Source: DATFXF01 sp035258565 (lineage in GTDB: Bacteria > Acidobacteriota > Terriglobia > Acidiferrales > UBA7541). Taken from it: a DNA stretch of 21,559 bases. The stretch covers positions 1-21,559 of the forward strand of contig DATFXF010000084.1 of assembly GCA_035258565.1 (NCBI GenBank), in the 5' to 3' direction. Numbering within the stretch: position 1 is the first letter of the stretch; the number at the start of each line of letters is the position of its first letter. Of the stretch, positions 13,870 through 21,559 are shown in pieces. Under the pieces are notes generated by a model that saw nothing but the letters and a program-made list of their open reading frames with translations, searched no databases and was not told the DNA's origin. Both the position numbers and the translations under genes were made by a program.

Positions 13870-15723
13870 TTGCCCAAGCTGCCCGGTGAACTCCGACGCC
13901 TGCTGCGCTACGTGCGGCCATACAGGGGGCGCGTGGCGATCGCGGTCGTGTTGTTGGCGGTCGTGGGTCTGGCCGAAGGCGTGACCGCACTGATGATGAC
14001 CCCGGCGGTCGATCGCGTCCTCAATCCCGCGACCACCGACCCCACCCTGCCGCTGGTGAAACTTCCCTTCCGGGCGCAGCCGCTGCTGCTCAATTCCTTC
14101 TTTCCCCAGCGCATTCGCCACGTCTGGACGGTCTTCGCCATTTCGCTGGTGGCTCTGTTTCTCGCCAAGGCGCTGGCGGAGTTTTTCGGCAGCCTGCTGG
14201 TGCAGTACGTGGGCCACGCGGCCATCACCGACCTGCGCAATGATGTGTACGGCAAGATCCTTCGCCAGCCGATCGGGTTCTTCCAGCACCATCCGGGTGG
14301 CCGGCTGATGTCCGCGGTCATCAACGACGTCGAGCGCGTGCGCAGTGCGCTTTCCGAATGGCTGGCTGATTTTTTCCGGCAGGCATTTACCATGGTGGCG
14401 CTGATCCTGGTGCTGCTGCTGGTCAACTGGCGGATGGCGCTGGTTTCGGTCGTGCTGGTGCCGGTCGTCGTTTGGCCGATCGGAAAGTTGGGGCGGCGAA
14501 TTCGCCGCTCGACGGAAAGGAGTCAGTCGCGTCTGGGCGAGCTGAGCCAGATCCTCCAGGAGACGGTGAGCGGGAACCGGGTGGTGAAGGCATTTGGGAT
14601 GGAGAACTTCGAGATTCGGAAGTTCCGCGCCATGGCACGCCGGCTGTTGCGCGAGAACATGCGCTGGGTCAGCGCCCACCTGGCGACCTCGCCGCTCATG
14701 GAGTTGCTGGGTGCGGTCGTCTTTGTACTGATCCTGCTGTACGCGCGCGACCAGATCCGCGCCCACGTGATGACCACCGGCACATTTGTCACCTTCATGT
14801 ATGCGCTGTTCAAGGTCTACGAGCCGGTCAAGCGCATGGGCATCATTTATCAACAGTTCCAGCAAGCCCTGGGCGCCAGCACGGAGGTCTTCACCTTCCT
14901 CTCGCTCGAGCAGGAAGTGGCCGAGGTGCCGGGCGCCAAGGCTCTGCCTCCCTTCTCGCGTGAGGTCGAATTCCGAAACGTCGGGTTCGCCTATGATGCC
15001 CAGACGCCGATTCTCCGCAGCATCAATCTGACGGCGCGCGCAGGCGAGGTGATCGCCATCGTGGGCTCGAGCGGCGCTGGGAAGACGACCTTGGTCAACC
15101 TGCTGCTGCGCTTCTACGACGTCAGCTCGGGTGCCGTGCGCATTGACGGCTATGATGTGCGCGACGTCACCCTGCGTTCCCTGCGTGAGCAGATCGCCAT
15201 TGTCACGCAGGAGACCATCCTCTTCAACGATACGGTCTGGAACAATATCTGCTACGGCCGACCCGAGTTGCCGGAAACGCGCGTTTTCGCCGCAGCCCGC
15301 GCGGCACTCGCGCACGACTTCATTCTCGAGCTACCGCAGGGCTACCAGAGCATTCTCGGTGACCGCGGCCAGCGGCTGAGCGGCGGCCAGCGCCAGAGGC
15401 TGGCCATTGCGCGCGCCCTGCTGAAGGATTCGCCGATCCTCATCCTCGACGAAGCGACTTCAGAGCTCGATTCCGAATCCGAGATGCTGGTGCAGCGCGC
15501 GCTGGCCAACCTGATGGTGGGCCGTACCGTTTTTGTGATCGCGCATCGCCTTTCCACCATCCGTCGCGCCGACCGCATCGTCGTGCTCGAAGACGGCACG
15601 ATCCGCGAGACGGGTACGCATCAGGAGTTGCTGGAGCGCAGTGGTCTCTACGCGCGGCTCTACGAGTTGCAGTTTGTGGATGCCGATACCGCGCCCTACC
15701 AGACCGGCGCCGTGGAGTCATGA
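13870..15723 (+). CDS. msbA: ABC exporter, MsbA-like (probable lipid A/lipid flippase)
   Basis: Half-transporter with fused membrane and ATPase domains that would act as a homodimer. Residues 1-320 hold the six-helix exporter domain (for example VAIAVVLLAVVGLAEGV and MVALILVLLLVNWRMALVSV), including RLMSAVINDVERVRSAL. The ATPase domain has Walker A GSSGAGKT (399-406), signature LSGGQRQ (503-509), Walker B ILILDEATSELD and switch FVIAHRLSTI. The length of 617 aa fits MsbA (about 580). The adjacent LPS-transport genes make lipid A export the best guess, but drug and lipid exporters of this family look alike. The start is TTG with GAGG about eight bases ahead. It overlaps yicC by four bases (ATGA), so the two are coupled. 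Confidence 0.85.
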   Translation: MPKLPGELRRLLRYVRPYRGRVAIAVVLLAVVGLAEGVTALMMTPAVDRVLNPATTDPTLPLVKLPFRAQPLLLNSFFPQRIRHVWTVFAISLVALFLAKALAEFFGSLLVQYVGHAAITDLRNDVYGKILRQPIGFFQHHPGGRLMSAVINDVERVRSALSEWLADFFRQAFTMVALILVLLLVNWRMALVSVVLVPVVVWPIGKLGRRIRRSTERSQSRLGELSQILQETVSGNRVVKAFGMENFEIRKFRAMARRLLRENMRWVSAHLATSPLMELLGAVVFVLILLYARDQIRAHVMTTGTFVTFMYALFKVYEPVKRMGIIYQQFQQALGASTEVFTFLSLEQEVAEVPGAKALPPFSREVEFRNVGFAYDAQTPILRSINLTARAGEVIAIVGSSGAGKTTLVNLLLRFYDVSSGAVRIDGYDVRDVTLRSLREQIAIVTQETILFNDTVWNNICYGRPELPETRVFAAARAALAHDFILELPQGYQSILGDRGQRLSGGQRQRLAIARALLKDSPILILDEATSELDSESEMLVQRALANLMVGRTVFVIAHRLSTIRRADRIVVLEDGTIRETGTHQELLERSGLYARLYELQFVDADTAPYQTGAVES

Positions 15724-16637
15724 ACGCCGCCGGACTCAAGTCGATGACCGGCTACGCGCAGGCGCGCATCGAGCGGGACGGCTGGTCGCTGCGCATCAGC
15801 TTGCGCAGCGTCAACCACCGGTTTCTCGACCTGCACTTACGCCTGCCCGAGGGCTTTGACGCCTTTGAGCCGCGCATCCGCCAGGTGCTGCGCGAGCGCG
15901 TGCCCCGCGGGCATATTGATGTCGCGCTACACTGCGAGCCCGCGGGAGCAGCCGCCGTGGTGGTGAACCGAGAGGTCGCGGAGGCCTACCTGCACGCGGC
16001 CGAAGATCTGCGGCAGAAGTTCAGCATGAAGACGGAGCCGGACCTGATCGCGTTGCTCCGGCTGCCTGGTGTCATCGCGGGCATGGGGGGGACCGGGGGG
16101 ACTCTGCAGGAGGACGAGCAGGAACTCCTGGGCGCCATGGTCAGTGCGTGCCTCGAGCAGGCGCTCACGCGCCTGGAAGAGATGCGGCGCTCTGAGGGGC
16201 GCCTGCTGGCCGAAGAGATGACCCGCCGGCTCAGCCGCATTGCCGAGCACGCGGAACGCATCGAGGCGCTTGCCGAGCGCAGTCGGCCGGCCTACGCGCG
16301 GAGGCTCGAAGCGCGGTTGAAGGAGCTGCTGGGCAGCTCCCCGCTCGATCCGGCGCGCCTCGCCCAGGAAGCGGCGCTGCTTGCCGAACACGGGGATATC
16401 AGTGAGGAGATTGCGCGGCTGCGCAGCCACGCGGACCAATTCGAAAAGCTGCTCTCGAGCGCCGGCGAGCGGGGCAAGAAGCTGGATTTCCTGCTGCAGG
16501 AGATGCAGCGCGAAGCCAATACCATGCTCTCCAAGACGCCCGGCATCGAGGCCGAAGGGCTGGCCATCACCGATCTGGCGCTCGAAGTGAAGGCCGAGAT
16601 CGAAAAGCTCCGCGAACAGGTACAAAACGTCGAATAG
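15720..16637 (+). CDS. yicC: YicC/YloC family endoribonuclease-like protein
   Basis: YicC proteins are conserved hexameric RNA-binding endoribonucleases associated with small-RNA decay and stationary-phase survival. The 305 aa protein starts with the family hallmark KSMTGYAQA, followed by LRSVNHRFLDLHLRLP. It ends with the DUF1732 block KKLDFLLQEMQREANTM and KAEIEKLREQVQNVE. The middle is mostly charged helix. A Gly/Thr-rich insertion (GMGGTGGT) follows the LLRLPGVI segment. The ATG overlaps the msbA-like stop, and gmk starts two bases after this stop. The yicC-gmk-rpoZ-coaBC order is found in many phyla. Confidence 0.94.
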   Translation: MNAAGLKSMTGYAQARIERDGWSLRISLRSVNHRFLDLHLRLPEGFDAFEPRIRQVLRERVPRGHIDVALHCEPAGAAAVVVNREVAEAYLHAAEDLRQKFSMKTEPDLIALLRLPGVIAGMGGTGGTLQEDEQELLGAMVSACLEQALTRLEEMRRSEGRLLAEEMTRRLSRIAEHAERIEALAERSRPAYARRLEARLKELLGSSPLDPARLAQEAALLAEHGDISEEIARLRSHADQFEKLLSSAGERGKKLDFLLQEMQREANTMLSKTPGIEAEGLAITDLALEVKAEIEKLREQVQNVE

Positions 16638-16639
16638 AG

Positions 16640-17278
16640 ATGCCGCCTGCGTCGCCGCCGCTCCTCTTCGTCGTCTCCGGACCGTCGGGCTCCGGAAAAT
16701 CTACTCTGGTCGAGAAGATCCTGGAAATGCCAGGCACGCTATTTTCGATCTCCTGCACCACGCGCCAGCCACGCGCCACCGAGAGCCCTGGAAAATGGTA
16801 TGATTTCATTTCCGAACTCCAGTTCGAGCGCATGGTCCAGCAAGGAGAGTTTCTCGAATACGCCCGCGTGTTTGGCAGGCATTGGTACGGAACGCCCAAG
16901 AAGTGGCTGGCCATTGCCCGCGAAAAGGGGCTCGACTTGGTACTCGAGATTGACGTGCAAGGCGCGGCGCAACTTCGGGCCAAGCACCTGAACCAAGAAC
17001 TGCCCGAGTTGGTCTCCATCTTCATCGTGCCGCCGTCGCGCCAGGAACTCGAGCGGCGGATCCGAGCGCGCGGGCAGGACTCGGAGGAGGACATTGCTCG
17101 GCGCTTGGAGCGCGCTCGCCAGGAGATGCAGCACTACGCCGACTATGACTATATCGTGGTGAACGACGATGTGGGTCGCGCGGGTCACGCCGTACAGGCC
17201 ATCGTTACCGCCGCCCGCTGCCGCCGAGGCCAGAACGAGCAGCAGGTTCGGCAGATTGTGGACTCCTTTGGAGGTTAG
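16640..17278 (+). CDS. gmk: Guanylate kinase
   Basis: Phosphorylates GMP to GDP with ATP, an essential step for GTP and dGTP supply. At 212 aa it is the normal bacterial size. Motifs: P-loop GPSGSGKS at 14-21, SCTTRQPRATESPGKWYDF (GMP-binding loop), FGRHWYGTPK, LVLEIDVQGA (Walker B-like), the lid segment RIRARGQDSEEDIARRL, and DYIVVNDD. It starts two bases after yicC. The final codons carry GGAGG, which serves as the ribosome binding site for rpoZ. Confidence 0.97.
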   Translation: MPPASPPLLFVVSGPSGSGKSTLVEKILEMPGTLFSISCTTRQPRATESPGKWYDFISELQFERMVQQGEFLEYARVFGRHWYGTPKKWLAIAREKGLDLVLEIDVQGAAQLRAKHLNQELPELVSIFIVPPSRQELERRIRARGQDSEEDIARRLERARQEMQHYADYDYIVVNDDVGRAGHAVQAIVTAARCRRGQNEQQVRQIVDSFGG

Positions 17279-17285
17279 CTTCCGC

Positions 17286-17513
17286 ATGCCGGTTCAGAAC
17301 CAGGCGCCTGAAAGCAAGTTTGCCTATGTCGTGGTGGCTGCGCGCCGCGCCCGCCAGTTGATGGCCGGGGCGCCGCCGCTGCTCGACCATCCGCGCTCCT
17401 ACAAGCCGACCCGCGTGGCCATGGAAGAGTTGAATCGGTCGCTGCTCGAATACCAGCTCCCCGAAGAGGTCGAGGGGGAGGACGAAAAGGGAGGCAAGCG
17501 CCACAAGGAGTAG
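17286..17513 (+). CDS. rpoZ: RNA polymerase omega subunit
   Basis: Small subunit that assists folding and assembly of the beta' subunit and, in some bacteria, forms part of a ppGpp site. It encodes 75 aa. The key text is SKFAYVVVAARRARQLMAG followed by KPTRVAMEELN, matching the conserved RxxRxRQLxxG and KPxxxAxEE patterns. The C-terminus is acidic then basic (EEVEGEDEKGGKRHKE). The frame stays open further upstream to 17169, but ATG 17286 is chosen because GGAGG (17270-17274) precedes it and the gmk gene ends at 17278. Position between gmk and coaBC is the widespread arrangement. Confidence 0.92.
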   Translation: MPVQNQAPESKFAYVVVAARRARQLMAGAPPLLDHPRSYKPTRVAMEELNRSLLEYQLPEEVEGEDEKGGKRHKE

Positions 17514-17528
17514 GGCGCCCGAGCCGCA

Positions 17529-18764
17529 ATGAAACTGGCCCTGGGGATTTCGGGTGGCGTGGCCGTCTACAAGGCTGCGGAGCTGGTGCGCCGGCTCCAG
17601 CAGGAGAAACTCGAGGTCGAAGTGGTGATGACGCGCAGCGCGCAGGAGTTCGTCAAGCCGCTCACGTTCGCCGCGCTCACCGGCAAGAAAGTCATCACCG
17701 AGATGTTCAGCAGCGAGTCCGGCGCTCCGGCCAACGTGGAGAGCGCCATCGAGCACATCGCGGTGGCACAACGGATCCATCTGCTGGTCATTGCGCCGGC
17801 CACCGCCAACCTGCTCGCGAAGCTGGCTCGGGGCATCGCCGATGACTTCCTGACCACCCTCTACCTGGCGACCACCGCTCCGGTGGTCGTGGCGCCAGCC
17901 ATGAATGTCCACATGTGGGAACATCCGGCGACGCAGGAGAACGTCGGCATCCTGCGCCTGCGCGGCGTCCACGTGATCGAGCCGGATGAGGGCTACCTGG
18001 CCTGCGGGATGACCGGGCCGGGGCGGCTGGCGGGAGTGGAAACGATCGCGCAGGCCGTCTTCGAGCTCCTCGGTATCCGGCACGATTTCGATGGCGAAAC
18101 CGTGCTGGTCACTGCAGGGCCCACGTGCGAGGACCTCGACGCGGTGCGGTTCTTGACCAACCGTTCGTCCGGAAAGATGGGCTACGCGCTGGCCGACGCC
18201 GCAGCGCGCCGCGGCGCGCGCGTGATCCTCGTCAGCGGGCCCGGCGCGCTCGAGCCGCCGGCGGATGTGGAACTTGTCCGGGTCCGCACGACCGAAGAGA
18301 TGCATCGCGCCGTGCTCGAGCGGCTGGGCGAATGGACGGTGCTGATCAAGGCTGCGGCGGTGGCCGACTACCGACCGGTGAACCAGCTGCCGAAGAAAAT
18401 CAAGCGCGGCGCGGGCCGGCTGACGCTCGAACTCGAGCCTACGGCGGACATCCTGGCGGACGCGGCGCGCCAAAAGGGTGATCGGATTCTGGTGGGCTTT
18501 GCCGCGGAGACCGATCACCTCGCCGAGCACGCGCGCGAGAAGCTGGTGGCCAAGGGCGTCGACCTGATCGTGGCCAACGACGTCCTGGAGCAAGGTGCGG
18601 GCTTCGATCAGGACACCAACATCGTCTCGCTGTTCTCTCGCGCTGGCCACGAAGTCACGCTGCCGCGCATGAGCAAGTTCGACGTGGCCAATCGCGTGCT
18701 CGACGAAGTCCTTCACCTGCGGCATGGTTTGCGCCGGGCGCCTGTCGAGCGCGACGCCACCTGA
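17529..18764 (+). CDS. coaBC: Bifunctional phosphopantothenoylcysteine synthetase/decarboxylase
   Basis: Carries out two middle steps of coenzyme A synthesis: joining cysteine to 4'-phosphopantothenate, then decarboxylating the product to 4'-phosphopantetheine. The 411 aa protein has the FMN-binding CoaC half at 1-180 with catalytic H76 (IEHIAVA), PAMN at 123-126 and C159 in ACGMTGPGR. The CoaB half follows (VTAGPTCEDLDAVRFLTN, SSGKMGYALAD, KAAAVADYRP, KKIKRG, VGFAAET). Both active sites look intact. The ATG is 15 bases after rpoZ. AAGGAG at the end of rpoZ is rather far away, so the exact start is a little less sure than the identity. Confidence 0.96.
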   Translation: MKLALGISGGVAVYKAAELVRRLQQEKLEVEVVMTRSAQEFVKPLTFAALTGKKVITEMFSSESGAPANVESAIEHIAVAQRIHLLVIAPATANLLAKLARGIADDFLTTLYLATTAPVVVAPAMNVHMWEHPATQENVGILRLRGVHVIEPDEGYLACGMTGPGRLAGVETIAQAVFELLGIRHDFDGETVLVTAGPTCEDLDAVRFLTNRSSGKMGYALADAAARRGARVILVSGPGALEPPADVELVRVRTTEEMHRAVLERLGEWTVLIKAAAVADYRPVNQLPKKIKRGAGRLTLELEPTADILADAARQKGDRILVGFAAETDHLAEHAREKLVAKGVDLIVANDVLEQGAGFDQDTNIVSLFSRAGHEVTLPRMSKFDVANRVLDEVLHLRHGLRRAPVERDAT

Positions 18765-18772
18765 GCCTGCGG

Positions 18773-19585
18773 ATGGCCTGGCCGACGGACTCACCCTCCC
18801 GCAACAATCTAGAGGCCTGGCTGCGCTACTTCGACGACCTAGGACTCGGTTCCTTCTTTCGTGACCGCCTTCCCCGCGCCCCAGCTGGAGGCCAGGGCCA
18901 ACCGAGCACCGCAGCCGGCGCGCCTCGGTCGCCCAGCATGCCAGCGCGGGCTTCGCTCCAGGAGCCCGCGCTGCCCGTCGTGCAAGCGCCTTCGTTGTTT
19001 GAGGCCGTGGAGCGTGTCGAGGGCGATACGCTCGAGCGGATCCGGGAGGACATCGGCGATTGCACGCGCTGCCGCCTACACAAGCATCGCACGAAGATTG
19101 TCTTTGGCGTGGGCAACCCCAAGGCCGAGCTCGTTTTCGTGGGGGAAGGTCCGGGGCACGACGAAGATATCCAGGGCATTCCGTTTGTCGGCCGTGCGGG
19201 GCAGCTTCTGACGCAGATGATTGACGCCATGGGCCTCCGGCGCGAAGACGTTTACATCTGCAACGTGATCAAGTGTCGCCCGCCGGAGAACCGCACGCCG
19301 GAGAAGGACGAGATCGCCACCTGCTCGCCTTTTCTGCTGCGGCAGTTGGCCGTCATCCATCCCAAGGTCATTGTTTGCCTGGGCAACGTGGCCGCGCAAA
19401 CGTTGCTGGGCACGCACAAGTCCATCTCGCATTTCCGCGGCCAGTGGTTCGACTATCGCGGCGCGCGCCTGATGGCCACTTACCACCCCGCCTATCTGCT
19501 GCGCAACCCCAATGCCAAAGGCGAAGTGTGGAACGACCTGAAAAAGGTCCTCGGCGTTCTCGGACGCAAGCCGAAGCGGCGTTAG
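18773..19585 (+). CDS. udg: Uracil-DNA glycosylase, family 4 (iron-sulfur type)
   Basis: Removes uracil from DNA, starting base-excision repair of deaminated cytosine. The 270 aa protein has four likely [4Fe-4S] ligands: C97 and C100 (CTRC), C168 (VIKC) and C184 (ATC). Active-site motif A GEGPGHDEDIQGIPFVG runs from 125. The DNA-contact motif YHPAYLLRN includes H238. The core is typical, but residues 1-85 are extra: a short helix (LEAWLRYFDDLGLG) then a flexible Pro/Ala/Gln-rich linker. Similar proteins are sometimes labelled phage SPO1 polymerase-related. It begins eight bases after coaBC, without a clear ribosome binding site. Confidence 0.93.
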   Translation: MAWPTDSPSRNNLEAWLRYFDDLGLGSFFRDRLPRAPAGGQGQPSTAAGAPRSPSMPARASLQEPALPVVQAPSLFEAVERVEGDTLERIREDIGDCTRCRLHKHRTKIVFGVGNPKAELVFVGEGPGHDEDIQGIPFVGRAGQLLTQMIDAMGLRREDVYICNVIKCRPPENRTPEKDEIATCSPFLLRQLAVIHPKVIVCLGNVAAQTLLGTHKSISHFRGQWFDYRGARLMATYHPAYLLRNPNAKGEVWNDLKKVLGVLGRKPKRR

Positions 19586-19677
19586 AAGTGGAGGGGCCTC
19601 CCGCAGGGTTCCTCGCTGGGATCGGAATGACGCCACCCACGATCGCCTCCGCGGTGCTGTTACACTAGAGCCGGCCG
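19586..19677. other. Short gap between udg and priA, possible intergenic-repeat fragment
   Basis: Contains GGAG-GGGC-CTCC (19590-19601), a four-pair hairpin. Then TTCCTCGCTGGGATCGG and GAATGACG (about 19609-19632) resemble a repeat often seen between genes in soil bacterial genomes. A TACACT (19661-19666) could be a -10 box for priA but has no convincing -35 partner. The repeat identity is from memory and needs a genome search. Confidence 0.3.
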
Positions 19678-21559
19678 ATGCCTGCCGAGTACTGCGAAGT
19701 CGCCCTGCCGGTTCCCCTGCGCTCGACGTTCACCTACGTCGTGCCGGGCTCGCTCTCCGAGATTGTCGTTCCGGGCAGCCGCGTTGTCGTGCCGTTTCGC
19801 AATCGCGCCATGGTGGGACTAGCCGTGGAACTGACCCACCGGCGTCCCGATGCGCAACCCCTGAAAGAAATCGTCGAGTTGCTGGACCCCGAGCCGGCGC
19901 TGCCGCCACGCCTGGTGGAGCTCGGTCTCTGGGTCGCGCGTTATTATCTGGCGCCGCCCGGCGAAGTATTTCGCGCCATGCTGCCGCCGCTGGTCGAGTT
20001 GCGCCGGGAACGCGAGTTGTACCTCACTCGGGCGGGGCGAGAGTACCTTTCCGAGCTTTCCTCGATTTCGAATCGCACCGAGGCCGAGGTCACCGAACTC
20101 GCGCTGCTCCAATGGTTCGAGGTGGAGGGCCGGCCCGTTCCCTGGAAGCACCTGAGAAAGCTCCCCGGCGGAGAAGCCGCGGCCGTGCGCCTGCTGCGGC
20201 GCGGCCGCCTCGAGGTGCGCGAGGTGGCGCGACACCGCAACCCACGCATGCAGAAGATTGTCGCTTGGAATCCGGATGTCCCCAGCGACACCAGCCACAT
20301 TTCCCCAGGCGCCGGCGCGGAGCGGGTCCGCCAGGCGCTGGCCGACGAACGCGGACCGCGGCCTCTCAAGCTTCTTCTTGCCCAAAGCGGCGCGTCGCGG
20401 GCGGTGGTCGAGCGCCTGATCCGAAAAGGCGCGCTGAAGGTGTGGGAAGAGCCGGCGGCGATCGAGGAGGATTTGTTGGAGACGGATTTCACTCCTCCTA
20501 CGAACGTTCTCAACGTGGAGCAGGAGCGCGCGGTTAGCGAGATTTCCAGCTGGCTCGAGGCTCGAGCTTTTACGGTCGGGCTGCTCTACGGGGTCACCGG
20601 AAGCGGCAAGACCGAGGTGTACCTCCGGGCGATCGAAAATGCGCTCGCCCGTGGGCGCACGGCGCTCGTTCTCGTTCCGGAGATTGCCTTGACGCTGTGG
20701 ATCAGCCGGTTCTGTCGGGCGCGCTTTAGAGAGGGTGTGGCCGTGTTGCACAGTGCCCTGTCAGACGTTGAGCGGGCGCACGAATGGTGGCGCGTGCGGC
20801 GCGGCCAAGCGCGCGTGGTTGTCGGCACACGCTCGGCCGTGTTCGCGCCGCTCGAAAACCTCGGCTTGGTGATTGTGGATGAAGAGCAGGAGGCCAGCTA
20901 CAAGCAGGAGGAAGCGCCCCGCTACAACGGCCGCGACACCGCGATTGTGCGCGCCCGCGTGGAAAGTGCGGCCGTAGTTCTGGGCTCAGCCACGCCTTCG
21001 CTCGAAAGCTTCTACAACGCCCGCACGGGCAAGTATCGGCTCCTGCGACTCGAGGCACGCGTGGGAAACCGCCCGCTGGCTCCCGTTGAAGTCGTAGACC
21101 TACGCGAGGAGTTCCGTCAGACCCATCGTGCCGGGCCCATCTCCCAACGCCTGTGCGCCGCCATTGCCGAACGTCTCGAGCGGGGCACACAGGCGCTGGT
21201 GCTGATCAACCGCCGTGGCTATTCCTGGTTTGTGCTTTGCCGGAGCTGCGGCGCGGCGGTCGGGTGCCAGAATTGCAGCATCTCGCTCACCTATCACAAG
21301 CGGTCCGAGCAGCTGGTGTGTCACTACTGCGGCTATCGAAGAGCCAAACCCGAGCGATGTCCGCTTTGCGATTCCGAGCACATCTATTTTGTCGGTCAGG
21401 GCACCGAACAAGTGGAACAGCGCCTGCGCGAGCTCTTCCCCCGGGCCCGCATCGCGCGGCTTGACCGCGACGCCGCGCGCACAAAACGCGAGTATCAGAA
21501 GTTGCTCGGAGCGTTTGCGGCGGGCAAGCTGGATCTCCTCGTCGGCACGCAGATGGTGG
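19678..21559 (+). CDS. priA: Primosomal protein N' (PriA helicase), 3' end cut by the window
   Basis: 3'-to-5' superfamily 2 helicase that recognises stalled forks and reloads the replicative helicase. The first 627 residues are visible. The 3'-DNA-binding domain (about 1-105) contains LPLRSTFTYVVP-type text (here LPVPLRSTFTYVVPGS). A winged-helix region follows, then Walker A GVTGSGKT (305-312) and Walker B VIVDEEQEASYKQEE, where D401-E-E-Q replaces the more usual DEEH. GSATPSLES comes next. The zinc module has eight Cys at 521, 524, 530, 533, 548, 551, 561 and 564. The sequence ends inside the GTQM(VAKG) helicase motif, leaving roughly 150-200 residues beyond the edge. The ATG at 19678 has no strong ribosome binding site. 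Confidence 0.96.
   Translation, partial: MPAEYCEVALPVPLRSTFTYVVPGSLSEIVVPGSRVVVPFRNRAMVGLAVELTHRRPDAQPLKEIVELLDPEPALPPRLVELGLWVARYYLAPPGEVFRAMLPPLVELRRERELYLTRAGREYLSELSSISNRTEAEVTELALLQWFEVEGRPVPWKHLRKLPGGEAAAVRLLRRGRLEVREVARHRNPRMQKIVAWNPDVPSDTSHISPGAGAERVRQALADERGPRPLKLLLAQSGASRAVVERLIRKGALKVWEEPAAIEEDLLETDFTPPTNVLNVEQERAVSEISSWLEARAFTVGLLYGVTGSGKTEVYLRAIENALARGRTALVLVPEIALTLWISRFCRARFREGVAVLHSALSDVERAHEWWRVRRGQARVVVGTRSAVFAPLENLGLVIVDEEQEASYKQEEAPRYNGRDTAIVRARVESAAVVLGSATPSLESFYNARTGKYRLLRLEARVGNRPLAPVEVVDLREEFRQTHRAGPISQRLCAAIAERLERGTQALVLINRRGYSWFVLCRSCGAAVGCQNCSISLTYHKRSEQLVCHYCGYRRAKPERCPLCDSEHIYFVGQGTEQVEQRLRELFPRARIARLDRDAARTKREYQKLLGAFAAGKLDLLVGTQMV

Noticed and set aside
13792..15315. 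A 507-codon open frame on the minus strand opposite the msbA-like gene
   Set aside because: It is the antisense shadow of a strongly conserved ABC exporter. Its translation is His/Gln/Asp-rich with no recognisable domain, as expected from GC-rich codon mirroring.
17169..17285. Extended rpoZ start at GTG 17169
   Set aside because: It would overlap over 100 bases of gmk. The ATG at 17286 has a good upstream GGAGG and gives the normal omega N-terminus.
17205..18794. A 529-codon open frame on the minus strand opposite coaBC and rpoZ
   Set aside because: Antisense to well-conserved genes, no motif, and composition typical of a mirrored GC-rich frame.
1..21559. tRNA, rRNA, CRISPR arrays, insertion sequences, riboswitches and sigma-54 promoters
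   Set aside because: Scanned by eye for CCA-type cloverleafs, repeat-spacer patterns, transposase motifs and TGGCAC-N5-TTGC boxes; nothing convincing. Weak sites could have been missed without computation.

Overview
The window is a GC-rich, gene-dense stretch of a Gram-negative bacterial chromosome. The envelope genes (LptC/LptA-type protein, LptB, an MsbA-like flippase), the gene order, and several GTG/TTG starts suggest Acidobacteriota. That taxonomic call is inference from overall style; no marker gene proves it. I see no rRNA, tRNA, CRISPR array, prophage or insertion sequence.

Layout. (1) Positions 1-2530, plus strand: nucleoside salvage. The 3' part of a purine nucleoside phosphorylase gene is followed by cytidine deaminase and an apparently exported MTA/SAH-deaminase-like amidohydrolase. 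(2) Positions 2728-4489, minus strand: a RodZ-like membrane HTH protein, read from a near-consensus promoter, and a repeat-type protein of unknown function. The second gene appears to begin at an ATT codon overlapping the rodZ stop. (3) Positions 4713-5810, plus strand: a GAF-GGDEF diguanylate cyclase with its own divergent promoter. (4) Positions 6052-8291, plus strand: a two-gene bacterial microcompartment (BMC) satellite. It encodes one hexameric shell protein and one acylating aldehyde dehydrogenase. The dehydrogenase has a long C-terminal tail with two encapsulation-peptide-like helices and a EutQ/EutT-like end domain. No pentamer gene, signature enzyme, phosphotransacylase or alcohol dehydrogenase lies nearby. 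(5) Positions 8364-13803, plus strand: LPS transport and regulation, in the order lptC/lptA-type gene, lptB, rpoN, rapZ. The hpf and ptsN genes often found between rpoN and rapZ are absent. (6) Positions 13870-19585, plus strand: msbA-like, yicC, gmk, rpoZ, coaBC and a family 4 uracil-DNA glycosylase, tightly packed. priA follows and runs off the right edge.

Most of the window is housekeeping: nucleotide and CoA synthesis, RNA polymerase omega and sigma-54, DNA repair and replication restart, and outer-membrane biogenesis. The accessory and most interesting part is the BMC pair. It presumably serves a metabolosome encoded elsewhere: the dehydrogenase would turn a toxic aldehyde into acyl-CoA inside a shell that this hexamer helps build. 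Other points worth a look are the ATT start, the almost leaderless rodZ transcript, the apparent LptC-LptA fusion, and a perfect palindrome inside the predicted msbA promoter.
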